From: Flavobacterium tyrosinilyticum
GTDB taxonomy: Bacteria > Bacteroidota > Bacteroidia > Flavobacteriales > Flavobacteriaceae
NCBI RefSeq assembly: GCF_023656565.1
Contig: NZ_JAMOKG010000001.1
Coordinates: forward strand, 1,122,456 to 1,186,455
Direction of reading: 5' to 3'
DNA length: 64,000 nucleotides
The stretch's first letter is position 1. Every line of letters starts with the position of its first letter. The notes under the pieces were generated by a model. That model saw nothing but the letters and a program-made list of their open reading frames with translations, ran no database searches and was not told the origin of the DNA. Positions 1 through 8,960 of this stretch are shown here, piece by piece. Both the position numbers and the translations under genes were made by a program.

Positions 1-2
1 AA

Positions 3-1085
3 AACTTGGCAATACCAAGAAAAACAACAGAAGAAACCTATGCTTACATTATTGCTGATCTTGAATATGCTGAGGAAAATTTACCTCAAAAATCTAATTA
101 TCAAAGCGACAACATTTGGAGAGCTTCAAAAGGAGCTGCGCAAGCCCTGCTTGGAGATTTGTACCTTACAAGAGGAAGCATGACGGGCGACAAAACCTTT
201 TTTCAAAAGTCTAAAGAGTACACCACAAAAGTTATTCAGTCTGGTCAATACGATTTACAAGCCAACTTTAAAGATTTATGGTATTGGTGGAATATCAACA
301 ATAAAAACGGAATAGAATCTGTTTTTGAAATGCAGTATGGTGGTGTCGAAAATGAATACAACAATAACCATGTTATGTTTGGTGTAAATATAACTGAGAC
401 GACATTGGGCTGTTATATGTATCACAGATTCGGTCCTTCAATTCAGCATTATCTTTCTTATAACAATGACGATACAAGAAAAGAAGGAAGTTTTTTAACA
501 AAAGTAAATGTCACTGAAAAAGGAAATTCAAGTCATATTTTGCAAACCATCGAATTTGTTCCAGCTGATAAAGGTTTCTTTCCCGGATCGAAAGGATGGA
601 AAACGGCCTCTCCAGGAAATCTGAAATTTTATGATAGAACCGAAAGTTCTGCTTCGCTAAAAAAACCTCAGGCAAATTCTTATGTCATTCGTTATGCCGA
701 TGTGTTGCTAGATTATGCCGAAGCAGAAAATGAAATCAACGGTCCTGCTGCCGCTTACGCGTATGTAAACAAAGTACGAAACAGAGCAAAACTGCCAGAT
801 TTAACTCCAGGCTTAAGCAAAGAGCAATTTGCAGATGTCATTTATAAAGAAAGAGGATGGGAATTTGTTGGAGAGGGATTATTATTTTTTGATGAATTGA
901 GAACCAATCGAATTGGGAAAAATGTTTCCGAACATGTAAAATATGGAAATGACAACGGAATCAACATGTACGTAAACAATCCTTTACAGTTTGTTCCTTC
1001 TAAAAATTTCTTATTTAAAATTCCAAGATATGATTTAGATTCTAATCCTGCACTGATTCAAAATCCTGATAACGTAAGCAATTAA
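3..1085 (+). CDS. RagB/SusD family outer-membrane lipoprotein, 5' truncated
   Basis: This is the C-terminal part, about 360 residues, of a SusD-like protein. SusD proteins sit on the cell surface, bind glycans or other nutrients, and cap a SusC TonB-dependent transporter. The frame is open to the left edge, so the lipoprotein signal and N-terminal region are missing; the TTG at base 6 is not the real start. The stretch IPRKTTEETYAYIIADLEYA near the left edge followed by a WRASKGAAQALLGDLYLTRG helix is the typical SusD TPR-like region. Later RYADVLLDYAEAENE, VNKVRNRAKLP and ERGWEFVGEGLLFFDELR are the classic C-terminal motifs. A susC partner would be expected just upstream, outside the window. 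Substrate cannot be told from this fragment. Confidence 0.92.
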   Translation, partial: NLAIPRKTTEETYAYIIADLEYAEENLPQKSNYQSDNIWRASKGAAQALLGDLYLTRGSMTGDKTFFQKSKEYTTKVIQSGQYDLQANFKDLWYWWNINNKNGIESVFEMQYGGVENEYNNNHVMFGVNITETTLGCYMYHRFGPSIQHYLSYNNDDTRKEGSFLTKVNVTEKGNSSHILQTIEFVPADKGFFPGSKGWKTASPGNLKFYDRTESSASLKKPQANSYVIRYADVLLDYAEAENEINGPAAAYAYVNKVRNRAKLPDLTPGLSKEQFADVIYKERGWEFVGEGLLFFDELRTNRIGKNVSEHVKYGNDNGINMYVNNPLQFVPSKNFLFKIPRYDLDSNPALIQNPDNVSN

Positions 1086-1095
1086 AACAGAAAAA

Positions 1096-1128
1096 CCTTT
1101 CCATCAGTTTGATGGAAAGGATTTTTTA
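1096..1128. terminator. Bidirectional Rho-independent terminator
   Basis: A perfect 10-bp stem, CCTTTCCATC paired with GATGGAAAGG around a 5-base loop, is followed by a T run on the plus strand and preceded by five A on the plus strand. It separates the convergent susD and LytM-like genes and can end both. Confidence 0.85.
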
Positions 1129-1151
1129 TAGGATAATCTTTTGGAAGAACT

Positions 1152-2405
1152 TTATCTACTTTGCAGCCATCCTTCTGGATTATTATTCGATGTGTTTTGA
1201 AGAATCAAGAATTTAATAATAGTTTTTCCTGTATCACCACTTGTTCTCACTTTTCCAATGTTTTGCTTAATAGTCACTTTATCTCCCTGACTAACAGAAA
1301 CTGAACTTAAGTTCTGATACACGGTAAAAAAGTCTCCATGCTGAATCACGACTGCTTTATTCACAGGTGATAAAACGATTACTTTAGAAACTTCTCCAGC
1401 AAATACTGCTCTAGCGCTTGCCCCGTCTTCTGTTGTAATCTCAACTCCAGAATTGTGAACTGTAATTGAAGGATGCAATGGGTGTGGCTGATCTCCATAT
1501 CCAAGAGAAATAAATCCTTTTTCAACTGGCCATGGTAATCTTCCTCTATTTGCTTTAAAATCTGCAGCTAAAATTTTATCTTCTGGTGTCAATGCAATTT
1601 TAGAAGAAGACACTGGTGCTTTTGCTTCACTAGATCCTGGATTCGCTTTTGCTCTTTCTGCAGCTGCTTTTCTATTGGCTTCAGCAATGGCTTCACGGAT
1701 TAAACGATCAATTTGTTTATCAATTCTTTTCGCTTCACTTTGTTTTGATCTGATATCTGCAGCAATTTTATTCTTATCCTTTTTAAGGGCATTAACTAAT
1801 TTCTGCTGTTCTTTTTTTTCTACTTCCAGCGTAACTTTCTCTTTCTGGTTTTCAGCAATTACCTTCTTTTTTATTTGTCTTTGTCCATCCAATTTAGCAT
1901 TAAAATCTACTAATTGAGCCGTTTTGGACTGAATTTCAAGACCTTGATTTTTTCTAAAAGCAGTATATTGTTTTAGATATTGTGCCCTTTTATAGGCTTG
2001 TAAGAAACTTTCAGAAGATAAAATGAACATTGCACGGCTCTGTTCAGAACGGCTTTTGTATGATTTTAAAATCATCTCAGCATAATCTTCTTTTAGAACT
2101 TTTAGTTCTTTTTTAAGTTTATTTACCTGAACCTGATTAATATACATATCATTACTAATCAGCCTTTCTTGTTTTGCTGTAGTATTGATTAATTTCTCTT
2201 TTAGCTTGATTTTGTTTGCCTGAATTAAATATTCATTCACAGCAGATTTCTCTTTTTTTCGAACAGACTGTAGCATCTTTTCGTTATCTCTGATTTCCTG
2301 CTGAATTTGAGCTTTACGCTGCTCCAGTTTTTCTTGCTGAGAATCTTGCGCCCATACAAATGTAGTGGCACAAACTAAAACTAGGCTTAGGAGAAATTTT
2401 GGCAT
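1152..2405 (-). CDS. EnvC-like murein hydrolase activator (coiled coil plus degenerate LytM/M23)
   Basis: Predicted periplasmic protein of 417 residues. A signal peptide (MPKFLLSLVLVCATTFVWAQ) is followed by a long charged coiled coil, about residues 22-250, and a C-terminal LytM-like domain, about residues 300-405. The zinc-ligand motifs of active M23 peptidases are not intact: HxGxD reads HNSGVEI, the HL turn is YQNLSS, and the final HFE position reads KFLILQ. That matches EnvC-type activators, which switch on amidases rather than cut peptidoglycan themselves. The ATG at 2405 is preferred over an in-frame TTG at 2426, because it places the signal peptide at the N terminus. It is the last gene of a minus-strand run, 23 bases after the DUF4292 gene. 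Function is inferred from domain layout; partner amidases are not in the window. Confidence 0.82.
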   Translation of the reverse strand: MPKFLLSLVLVCATTFVWAQDSQQEKLEQRKAQIQQEIRDNEKMLQSVRKKEKSAVNEYLIQANKIKLKEKLINTTAKQERLISNDMYINQVQVNKLKKELKVLKEDYAEMILKSYKSRSEQSRAMFILSSESFLQAYKRAQYLKQYTAFRKNQGLEIQSKTAQLVDFNAKLDGQRQIKKKVIAENQKEKVTLEVEKKEQQKLVNALKKDKNKIAADIRSKQSEAKRIDKQIDRLIREAIAEANRKAAAERAKANPGSSEAKAPVSSSKIALTPEDKILAADFKANRGRLPWPVEKGFISLGYGDQPHPLHPSITVHNSGVEITTEDGASARAVFAGEVSKVIVLSPVNKAVVIQHGDFFTVYQNLSSVSVSQGDKVTIKQNIGKVRTSGDTGKTIIKFLILQNTSNNNPEGWLQSR

Positions 2406-2428
2406 CTTTCTATTTTTATTTTGCAAAT

Positions 2429-3208
2429 TTACTTAATTGTAACTTTTTTATAACCGCTTGGAACACTATACGGAAAAGAAAGTTCTTCATTAAATGAAAT
2501 ATTGTTGTAATTCAAGTTAATACTTGTTTTTCCTTTTGGCTGCACTGCATTGATTTCGATACTTGTAGGCAAGGCTCCTTGATCAAAATTTTTAGTGTCA
2601 GAATACGCAATTTGTAAAGTTCTATTTTCTGATGGCTGCGAAATTTCTTCTTTCTGAATTAAATATTTCTCTCCGTCTAAGAAAAAGGTTTTCTTCAAAT
2701 TGGCATTTTTTTCTTCGTCTAGTCTAAAAAGATTATCTACAATAGTTTGAGTATATTTTCCTTTTCTCAAATCATCAAATGCTTCTCCAACCAACAGATT
2801 CTGAACTTTAGAATAATCTAAATCTGTTCCTAACCATTTGCTTAAACTAGTAAAATCACCTTCGTAATATGTACTGTTTATTTTCTCATAATAACTTACT
2901 GCATCAGGTGTTATTAAAGCTTTTGCCATTGTAATTCCTAAGAAACGAATGCTTATTAAAATCTGCTTATCCTTTTCGATTCTAATCTCAGCCGTAACAT
3001 TTTGGCTTTGTTTTTCATCAACATATTTTGCACTTGCTTTGATGTATAAAGTCGAAAAATCTAACTTATTATCGTAATGTTTTTCGATTACTTTTTTGTC
3101 TTCTTTTGGTGCAATTGTCTGGCTTGTATTTCCTTGCACTGCTACTGCTTTCGATTTACATGAAATTACAGCAATAGACAATACTAGTATTGATATATAT
3201 TTTTTCAT
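2429..3208 (-). CDS. DUF4292 family lipoprotein
   Basis: 259-residue lipoprotein with an N-terminal lipobox ending at Cys17 (AVISC). The body matches the Bacteroidota DUF4292 pattern: ISIRFLGITMAKALITPDAVSYYEKINSTYYEGDF, here quoted only in parts (ISIRFLGITMAKALITPD, then INSTYYEGDF). This resembles the half-barrel of LolA/LolB/LppX-type lipid carriers in general pattern, so a role in moving lipids or lipoproteins in the envelope is possible but unproven. It lies 13 bases after the TPR gene and 23 bases before the LytM-like gene, so the three are probably one transcription and functional unit for outer-envelope assembly. Confidence 0.8.
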   Translation of the reverse strand: MKKYISILVLSIAVISCKSKAVAVQGNTSQTIAPKEDKKVIEKHYDNKLDFSTLYIKASAKYVDEKQSQNVTAEIRIEKDKQILISIRFLGITMAKALITPDAVSYYEKINSTYYEGDFTSLSKWLGTDLDYSKVQNLLVGEAFDDLRKGKYTQTIVDNLFRLDEEKNANLKKTFFLDGEKYLIQKEEISQPSENRTLQIAYSDTKNFDQGALPTSIEINAVQPKGKTSINLNYNNISFNEELSFPYSVPSGYKKVTIK

Positions 3209-3221
3209 CTGATTCTCTTTT

Positions 3222-4574
3222 TTATTTTTTCTTCTTTAATACTTCATTTGCCTTCAAAAAGTATTCCTCTTTTTTCTTTGCATCTCCCAACCCATTGTAA
3301 GCCTCTCCTAACTGAATATTAAAATTTGATTCTAATTTTACGTCATCCACCACATAATCAAGACCCATTTCTAAGACGGTTTTTGCATTTTTAAACTGCT
3401 TAAGCTGATTACTTCCTAAACCAGCATAGTAATAAAACTGAGCCTGACTCGGATAAACTTCGATCAGCATCATGGCTCTTTTGGTCATTGGTTCGTATTG
3501 TTTTGCTTGAGCATAAGCTTCCAGCAATAACATATTGGTTTCAAGATCTGTATCTGAATTTGCCTTTAAATCTTTTTCATAATATTTAATGGCATTTTCA
3601 AATTGTCCTTTGCTATGATAAAACTTTCCAATTTCTTTAGCAACGTCAACATCTTTGTCATTATCAAAGTAAGAAATAGCTTTTTCTAAATCGGCAGAAT
3701 ACTGTGGATTTTTATTTACATAAATCAAAAATTCATTCAAAGTTCTATGTTTGATTTTTGAATCGATTTTTGAACTTGCTAAAATCACATTCATCGATTT
3801 TATAGCTTTATCTGCCTGATTGGCATCCAAATAAGTTTTGAACAAACTCACTTGCGCCCATTCTGAATTTGGAATTTCTTTTGCCAATTGCTTTGCTACT
3901 TCAAGCGATTTTTCGTTTTCATTACTTTTTGAATATAAAAGAATTAAGTTCAAATAATTAGATTCTTCTTTTGGATCTTTTTTAATCTGTTGAATCAAAT
4001 TATCAATTTCGGCATTCTGATATTTTCCTTGCGATAAAATCTGCGCTTTATAAATTTCGCGATCAGACGATTTTCCGAACTTATCGTTCATTTCGTTAAT
4101 CGCTGTCAATGCCTTGTCATACTGATTGGTAATCATGTACAACGAAATCAAATCGTCTTTATATTCTTCGTCAAAAACAATTATTTTTTGAATAATTTCA
4201 ATTGCCAGCGGATAGTTTTTTGTCTCATAACTTACATCGTAAATTCCAAGCCAAAACCATTTGTTTTTAGGATCAAGCTGTGTTGCTTTTTCAAAGGCAT
4301 CTTGTGCGTTTGGGTATTGCTTAAGCGCCAGATAGTTTTTTCCTAATTCAAAATAAGCAACTGCATCATTGGGTTTCAGTTTAATACATTTCTCCAATGA
4401 TACAATGGCTTTATCATAATTTTCAATCCCTTTTTGTTTTAAAGATTCATAAAATGAGTCTTGATATTCGTCTGGTGCCATAGCAATATCTTCGGGTTCT
4501 GTCTGTGCAAAAACCGAAAATGATATACTGAATAAAGCAAAAAACAAAACTGTAAAAACTCTTTTTTTGATCAT
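3222..4574 (-). CDS. Secreted tetratricopeptide repeat protein
   Basis: 450 residues with a signal peptide (about 1-23, ending SFSVFAQ) followed by many TPR motifs, for example AVAYFELGKNYLALKQYPNA and FWLGIYDVSYETKNYPLA, running almost to the C terminus. TPR superhelices act as protein-binding scaffolds, here most likely in the periplasm. The position between the sugar nucleotidyltransferase and the DUF4292 lipoprotein suggests a structural role in envelope biogenesis. No catalytic motif is visible. Spacing is 47 bases to the upstream gene and 13 bases to the downstream gene, consistent with an operon. Confidence 0.85.
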   Translation of the reverse strand: MIKKRVFTVLFFALFSISFSVFAQTEPEDIAMAPDEYQDSFYESLKQKGIENYDKAIVSLEKCIKLKPNDAVAYFELGKNYLALKQYPNAQDAFEKATQLDPKNKWFWLGIYDVSYETKNYPLAIEIIQKIIVFDEEYKDDLISLYMITNQYDKALTAINEMNDKFGKSSDREIYKAQILSQGKYQNAEIDNLIQQIKKDPKEESNYLNLILLYSKSNENEKSLEVAKQLAKEIPNSEWAQVSLFKTYLDANQADKAIKSMNVILASSKIDSKIKHRTLNEFLIYVNKNPQYSADLEKAISYFDNDKDVDVAKEIGKFYHSKGQFENAIKYYEKDLKANSDTDLETNMLLLEAYAQAKQYEPMTKRAMMLIEVYPSQAQFYYYAGLGSNQLKQFKNAKTVLEMGLDYVVDDVKLESNFNIQLGEAYNGLGDAKKKEEYFLKANEVLKKKK

Positions 4575-4621
4575 TTGTAAAATTACATTTTAAACAAAAC
4601 GAAAATCTGCTAATTCTTATT

Positions 4622-5638
4622 TTATTCTAAAACAGCGTAATCTCCAATACTGATGCTTGTAAATTTACCATCGTAACTTACATGGTTTCCAATCATTGCA
4701 TTATCAAGATTAGCATTTTTAATTTTAGAATATGTTTGTACCAAACTGTTTTTGATTGTACTGTCTGTTACGTGACATCCATTTCCAAGAGAAACATTTG
4801 GTCCAATTGTCGTATTCTTCAAAACCACATTTTCTCCAATATAACAAGGAGGAATAATTGTTGAATTCTCTAAAGTCACGCCATAATCTACTAAATGTAC
4901 TCCGTCATTATGAAGAAAACCTAACATTCTAGAATTAGTCTCAACAGTAACATCTTTGTTTCCGCAGTCCATCCATTCGTCAACACTTCCTGTCTTGAAA
5001 ACTTTTCCATTTGCCATCATCGCTTTGATACCGTCATTAATCTGGTATTCTCCACCATTCTGGATATTATTATCCAAAACATTTTGAAGTTCATTTCTTA
5101 AAACTCCAACTTCTTTAAAATAATAAATCCCAATAACAGCTAAATCGCTTACAAACTCTTTTGGTTTTTCAACCAATTCTACAATTTCATTATTTTGGTT
5201 TAGTTTTACAACACCAAAAGCCTCAGGCTGATCTACTTGTTTTACCCAGATTACAGCATCTGCTTCTGGATCCAATTCGAAATCTGCTCTAATTAAAGTA
5301 TCAGCATAAGCAATTACTGCTGGTCCTGAAAGAGAATCCTTAGCACACATAATAGCGTGTCCTGTTCCTAACGGCTGATCTTGACGGTAGATTGAAGCTT
5401 TAGCTCCTAATCCTTTTGCTAAATCTTCTAAACTTGCCACAACATCGTCTCCAAAGAAAGCTTCATCTCCTAAAATAAAAGCAACTTCTTCAATTGGTTC
5501 TTTCAATATTTTGGCAATATCTTCTACTAAGCGGTGTACAATAGATTTTCCCGCAACTGGAATTAATGGTTTTGGAACAGTTAATGTATGAGGCCTCAAT
5601 CTTGATCCGCGGCCCGCCATTGGCACAATTATCTTCAT
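4622..5638 (-). CDS. Sugar-phosphate nucleotidyltransferase
   Basis: 338 residues. The N-terminal Rossmann-like nucleotidyltransferase domain opens with the nucleotide-binding loop MAGRGSRLRPHTL followed by PKPLIPVAGK, the GxGxRlxPlTxxxPKpl signature of RmlA/GlmU-type enzymes. YADTLI with a later GEYQINDGI and VDEWMDCGNK are substrate-loop motifs. The C-terminal third (about 250-335) has hexapeptide-like repeats (YIGENVVLKNTTIGPNVSLG), forming a left-handed beta helix. It should make an NDP-sugar from a sugar-1-phosphate and NTP; the exact sugar (glucose, mannose or other) cannot be assigned from sequence. It probably feeds envelope glycan synthesis, along with the flippase two genes upstream. 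Confidence 0.85.
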   Translation of the reverse strand: MKIIVPMAGRGSRLRPHTLTVPKPLIPVAGKSIVHRLVEDIAKILKEPIEEVAFILGDEAFFGDDVVASLEDLAKGLGAKASIYRQDQPLGTGHAIMCAKDSLSGPAVIAYADTLIRADFELDPEADAVIWVKQVDQPEAFGVVKLNQNNEIVELVEKPKEFVSDLAVIGIYYFKEVGVLRNELQNVLDNNIQNGGEYQINDGIKAMMANGKVFKTGSVDEWMDCGNKDVTVETNSRMLGFLHNDGVHLVDYGVTLENSTIIPPCYIGENVVLKNTTIGPNVSLGNGCHVTDSTIKNSLVQTYSKIKNANLDNAMIGNHVSYDGKFTSISIGDYAVLE

Positions 5639-5702
5639 TTTTTACTTGATTTTATGTGAAGAATTTATAAAAATCTTCATTGGGTTTGGTCTTTCTTTTT
5701 TA

Positions 5703-6137
5703 TTATTTCACTCCAGTGCTTCCAAAGCCTCCTTCACCTCTTGATGTTTCAGTAAGTGTTTCAACTTCGATCCATTCTGCTCTTTCGTGTTTAGCAATAA
5801 TCAACTGCGCAATTCGCTCTCCATTTTCGATTACAAAATCGTCATTAGATAAATTTACTAAAATTACTCCTATTTCTCCTCTGTAATCTGCATCAATAGT
5901 TCCTGGCGAATTTAAAACCGTTACGCCTTTTTTTGCAGCCAGACCGCTTCTTGGTCTCACTTGCGCTTCGTAACCAATTGGCAATTCGATAAAGAGTCCT
6001 GTTTTTACAATAGTTCTTTCTAAAGGTTTTAACGTAATTGGCTCTATAATATTGGCACGCAAATCCATACCTGCAGAAGCAATCGTTTCGTAATTTGGTA
6101 AATCGTGCTGTGATTTATTGATAATTTGAATTTTCAT
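5703..6137 (-). CDS. dut: dUTP diphosphatase
   Basis: 144-residue trimeric dUTPase that hydrolyses dUTP to dUMP and pyrophosphate, keeping uracil out of DNA and supplying dTMP synthesis. All family motifs can be read: SAGMDLRA (about 21-28), [11 protein letters not shown] (61-71), [16 protein letters not shown] (76-91) with the catalytic Asp, GERIAQLII (106-114) and the C-terminal glycine-rich [10 protein letters not shown] (133-142). Length is normal. Start is an ATG at 6137, 28 bases after the flippase gene, so it is probably co-transcribed with the envelope genes around it. The metabolic link to those genes is not obvious. Confidence 0.96.
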   Translation of the reverse strand: MKIQIINKSQHDLPNYETIASAGMDLRANIIEPITLKPLERTIVKTGLFIELPIGYEAQVRPRSGLAAKKGVTVLNSPGTIDADYRGEIGVILVNLSNDDFVIENGERIAQLIIAKHERAEWIEVETLTETSRGEGGFGSTGVK

Positions 6138-6165
6138 TTTTAAATATAAAATTTTTAAAAGCGTC

Positions 6166-7626
6166 TTATTTTCTCTTCATTATTCCTTTAATAGTATCTT
6201 TTTCAAAATGGTAAACCATATATATAAAAACTAAAAGAAGCGGAATTCCAACATAATATTTTTCTCTAAATCCGTAAAAAGAGATAATTGAAAACAATAT
6301 TGAAACGCCTAGATAAGCGCCAATTTTGTTCATGTCGTAAGGAATCGGGTAATATTTATTTCCTAAAACATAAGAAATAAGCATCATACTTCCGTAAGCC
6401 GAAATAGTCGCAATTGCAGAACCGTAATAGCTATATTTCGGAATTAATAGATAATTTAAAATCAAGGTCACAATTGCTCCTACAATAGAAATGTAAGCTC
6501 CAATTTTTGTTTTATCGGTCAGTTTATACCAAACTGATAAATTGTTGTAAATCCCTAAAAAGAAATTTGCCAAAATAATTAGGGGCACAACTTTCATGGC
6601 TTCCCAATACGATTTGTTGTCTAATAACAAATATTTCAAAACGTCAGCGAAAACAATTACACCTAATAAAATCAATGATCCTAAAATCACGAAATACTTG
6701 GTAATTACCGCATAAGTCTGTGGTGCATTTTCATTTTTAGCATGACTAAAAAAGAAAGGCTCAATACCTAATCTAAAAGCGGTTGCAAAAAGAACCATAA
6801 ACAATCCCAGTTTGTAACAAGCAGAATAAGCTCCAACTTCAGACTTTGCTAAATTTTCTGGAAGTAAATATCCTAATAGAATTTTATCGAAATGTTCATT
6901 TACTGCAAACGCTAGTCCAGCCACTAAAATAGGCAATCCATACTTCATCATTTTCTTCCAAAGCACAGGATCGAATTTTCGTCCAAGCGAAAGATAATTT
7001 GGAGAAAGTACAATAAAAGTTGCCAAACTTGCCAAAAGGTTTGCAATGAAAATATAAGCAATCTGGAAATTTTGAACATATAAATTATCCCAAACCGAAT
7101 TCGGATTTTCTGTCGCCAATTTTGGCAGATACAACAAGAAAAAAATATTCAGCAATAAGTTTATCACCACATTTCCAATCTTGATTGCCGCATAAACCAT
7201 TGGTCTCTGATTGGCTCTAAGCTTAGAAAACGGAATTAAAACAAGCGCATCTAAAACTAAAATCCAAACGGTATAAGTAATGTATTGAACATCCACTTCT
7301 GCTAGATTTGCCAGCGTATTTCTAAAAATTAATCCAACAAAAAGAAAGATTATTGAGGTCCAAAATATAGAAATGGTAGAAGTGGCTATTACATTTTTCT
7401 TATCTTCTTCGGCACTGTAAAATCTAAAAAAAGCCGTTTCCATTCCGTAAGAAAGAACTACGTTAAAGAAAACCATCCAAGACAATACAATTGAAACTTC
7501 ACCATACTCAGCCGTAGGCAAAATTCCTGTATATAATCTCACTAGTAAAAAACTCAGCATTCTCGGTAAAACTGTTGCCAGTCCGTAAATTGCCGTTTGT
7601 TTGAATAGATTTTTATATAATCCCAA
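6166..7626 (-). CDS. Polysaccharide/lipid-linked oligosaccharide flippase (MATE/MOP superfamily)
   Basis: 486-residue integral membrane protein with about 14 hydrophobic segments and the typical Bacteroidota opening [20 protein letters not shown]. Proteins of this Wzx-like family move undecaprenyl-linked glycans across the inner membrane. The only start codon compatible with the conserved N terminus is TTG at 7626; a stop lies four codons upstream and the next Met is residue 23, inside the first transmembrane helix. It heads the minus-strand run with dut, the nucleotidyltransferase, the TPR protein, DUF4292 and the LytM-like protein, which points to envelope glycan assembly. A second flippase is encoded at 37014-38315. 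Confidence 0.85.
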   Translation of the reverse strand: MGLYKNLFKQTAIYGLATVLPRMLSFLLVRLYTGILPTAEYGEVSIVLSWMVFFNVVLSYGMETAFFRFYSAEEDKKNVIATSTISIFWTSIIFLFVGLIFRNTLANLAEVDVQYITYTVWILVLDALVLIPFSKLRANQRPMVYAAIKIGNVVINLLLNIFFLLYLPKLATENPNSVWDNLYVQNFQIAYIFIANLLASLATFIVLSPNYLSLGRKFDPVLWKKMMKYGLPILVAGLAFAVNEHFDKILLGYLLPENLAKSEVGAYSACYKLGLFMVLFATAFRLGIEPFFFSHAKNENAPQTYAVITKYFVILGSLILLGVIVFADVLKYLLLDNKSYWEAMKVVPLIILANFFLGIYNNLSVWYKLTDKTKIGAYISIVGAIVTLILNYLLIPKYSYYGSAIATISAYGSMMLISYVLGNKYYPIPYDMNKIGAYLGVSILFSIISFYGFREKYYVGIPLLLVFIYMVYHFEKDTIKGIMKRK

Positions 7627-7721
7627 AATATAATTCTAATAATGTTTGTAAGACAAAAATAACCATTTCTTTTGTTTAATGGCGCTTTTGTTGATGCAAT
7701 AAAGAAAACTTCTGATCGTTT

Positions 7722-8168
7722 TTAGACAGTCATTTTATTTTCATCTAAAATTTTGACAAAATGAAATCCTTTTGGAACATAACCTTGATTATAATAAAAT
7801 CGATGAGCTCCAAAATTTCCTGTAAAAGCATCTAAAACTATACTGCTGCAATTTAACTCAATTGCCTTTTTTTCTATATAATCGGTAAGCAATTTTCCAA
7901 TTCCTTTAGATCGCTGATCTGGATTAACAACAAAATTGTCAATTTCTAGATATTTTCCCGTCCAAAGCTTTGTAGCCGACCAGCAACCTGTTAGACCGAG
8001 ACAGATATCATCTTCAAATATTGCAATCTGAATATAGTTATGCGGAACCATTTCAGAAAGAAATGATTGATACTTTTCTAGAGATATATTAGGATATAGA
8101 AATCGAATTGTACTTATTTGAGCCACCATTTCCTCAATGGTCGCAAGCTCTTTTATTTGTAAAGCCAT
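7722..8168 (-). CDS. GNAT family N-acetyltransferase
   Basis: 148 residues with a full GNAT fold. Motif A, the acetyl-CoA pyrophosphate loop, is seen at VNPDQRSKGIGKLLTDYIE (about residues 91-109; R/Q-x-x-G-x-G/A form). The later LDAFTGNFGAHRFYYNQGYVPKGF is the usual C-terminal motif B. It transfers an acetyl group from acetyl-CoA to an amine; the substrate cannot be read from sequence. It stands alone, about 95 bases from the flippase start and next to a long noncoding stretch. Confidence 0.85.
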   Translation of the reverse strand: MALQIKELATIEEMVAQISTIRFLYPNISLEKYQSFLSEMVPHNYIQIAIFEDDICLGLTGCWSATKLWTGKYLEIDNFVVNPDQRSKGIGKLLTDYIEKKAIELNCSSIVLDAFTGNFGAHRFYYNQGYVPKGFHFVKILDENKMTV

Positions 8169-8518
8169 TGTTTAAAAATGAAATAGAATTCAAAAATACT
8201 CAAAATATAATAATGAAAGAATCTGTTTTCCATCATAGATCTATTCTACTTAAACGTCTTTAACTAATTTTATTGAACATTAATTGTAGTAAAGAAAAAA
8301 TAAATTCACATTTTATACGTTTTACATAAGAGCAATTGCTTTAAAAAACTTCTTTATAGCAGACAAAACTGAGGAATGTCTAGGCAAATTACTGAAACAG
8401 TGATAATATTTCATCAATCTACTTACTCACAGATAATTACAACTATTTTTTAACACAACATGTGAAATATATAAAACAAACATGAAAATTATGTAACATT
8501 TTTTTTACAGTCTTTTTT
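8169..8518. other. Noncoding stretch, nothing recognised
   Basis: AT-rich sequence between the acetyltransferase start and the promoter of the tandem-repeat locus. I see no convincing frame, tRNA or strong inverted repeat here. Confidence 0.6.
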
Positions 8519-8526
8519 TAAATTTG
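8519..8526 (+). promoter_or_regulatory. Sigma-A -7 box for the tandem hairpin locus
   Basis: TAAATTTG is an exact match to the Bacteroidota -7 consensus TAnnTTTG, placed right before the first hairpin of the repeat array. A clear -33 TTTG is not seen. Confidence 0.5.
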
Positions 8527-8531
8527 TCTCA

Positions 8532-8801
8532 AAGGGAATGAGAAAGCTAGTAACAACCCTTCATAAAAAAGAAAGCACTGGGACTAATAAAGCTTGTTTG
8601 TTCCCATAAAAGACAAAGCATAAGGGATTGATTCAGCTGTATTGTAACCCTAACAAAAACAGAGCACTGGGACTGATAAAGCTTGTTTGTTCCCAAGAAA
8701 GACAAAGCACAAGGGATTGATTCTGCTGTATTGTAACCCTTAAAAAAACAGAGCATTGGGACTAATAAAGCTAGTTTGTTCCCATGAAAGACAAAGCACG
8801 C
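8532..8801 (+). repeat. Tandem array of 89-bp units with two hairpins each
   Basis: Units start at 8575, 8664 and 8753, an exact 89-base period. The third unit stops halfway, and a degenerate half-unit (8532-8574) precedes the first. Each unit contains hairpin A, a GGGAC arm and a GTTCCC arm enclosing AATAAAGCTTG, then a constant linker AAAGACAAAGCA, then hairpin B, closed by AAGGG and CCCT(T). The order along the strand is B-A-B-A-B-A. Differences between copies mostly sit in loops or keep pairing: for example, the A-to-G change in hairpin A of unit 2 makes a G-U pair, and the degenerate first B keeps its AAGGG/CCCTT ends. No plausible protein is encoded in any frame. Confidence 0.9.
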
Positions 8802-8880
8802 AGAGTTATCTGTCTATTTTTATAAAATGGTAGTGATTCTCAACTTAACTGTAATTTGAGAATCACCATTTTATAAAATT
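8533..8880 (+). ncRNA. Candidate structured noncoding RNA spanning the hairpin array
   Basis: A perfect -7 box ends at 8526, so transcription would begin near 8533. The array of alternating hairpins follows, and a 20-bp stem-loop at 8821-8875 could end it. Conserved hairpins with free linkers and no reading frame suggest a functional RNA. It is not tRNA, tmRNA, 6S or RNase P as far as I can tell. The Rfam Flavo-1 family is one candidate to test; I cannot confirm it by eye. Confidence 0.4.
8821..8875. terminator. Long stem-loop after the hairpin array
   Basis: Arms 8821-8843 and 8856-8875 pair over 20 bp with a three-base bulge and a 12-base loop, and A/T-rich sequence continues the pairing outwards. 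It may terminate the repeat-locus transcript. The T run afterwards is interrupted, so it could instead be another dispersed palindrome. Confidence 0.5.
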
Positions 8881-8910
8881 ATTTTTAAAAAAGAATAAAA
8901 CTTCCAATAA

Positions 8911-8943
8911 AAAGAAAAGCCAGCTAATGCTGGCTTTTCTTTT
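8911..8943 (-). terminator. Terminator of the ATP synthase operon
   Basis: Perfect 14-bp stem, with the inner GCCAGC/GCTGGC arms around a TAAT loop, and T runs on both outgoing sides. It is 18 bases beyond the atpG stop codon on the minus strand and would also stop plus-strand transcripts from the repeat locus. Confidence 0.9.
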
Positions 8944-8960
8944 ATATATTATAGGATAAA

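Noticed and set aside
8547..8756. 69-codon frame on the minus strand across the hairpin array
   Set aside because: It is made only by the 89-base repeats, has no homology-like features and runs against the promoter found there.
8532..8801. CRISPR array
   Set aside because: The period of 89 bases has no spacer variation: whole units repeat, with hairpins, and no cas genes are nearby.
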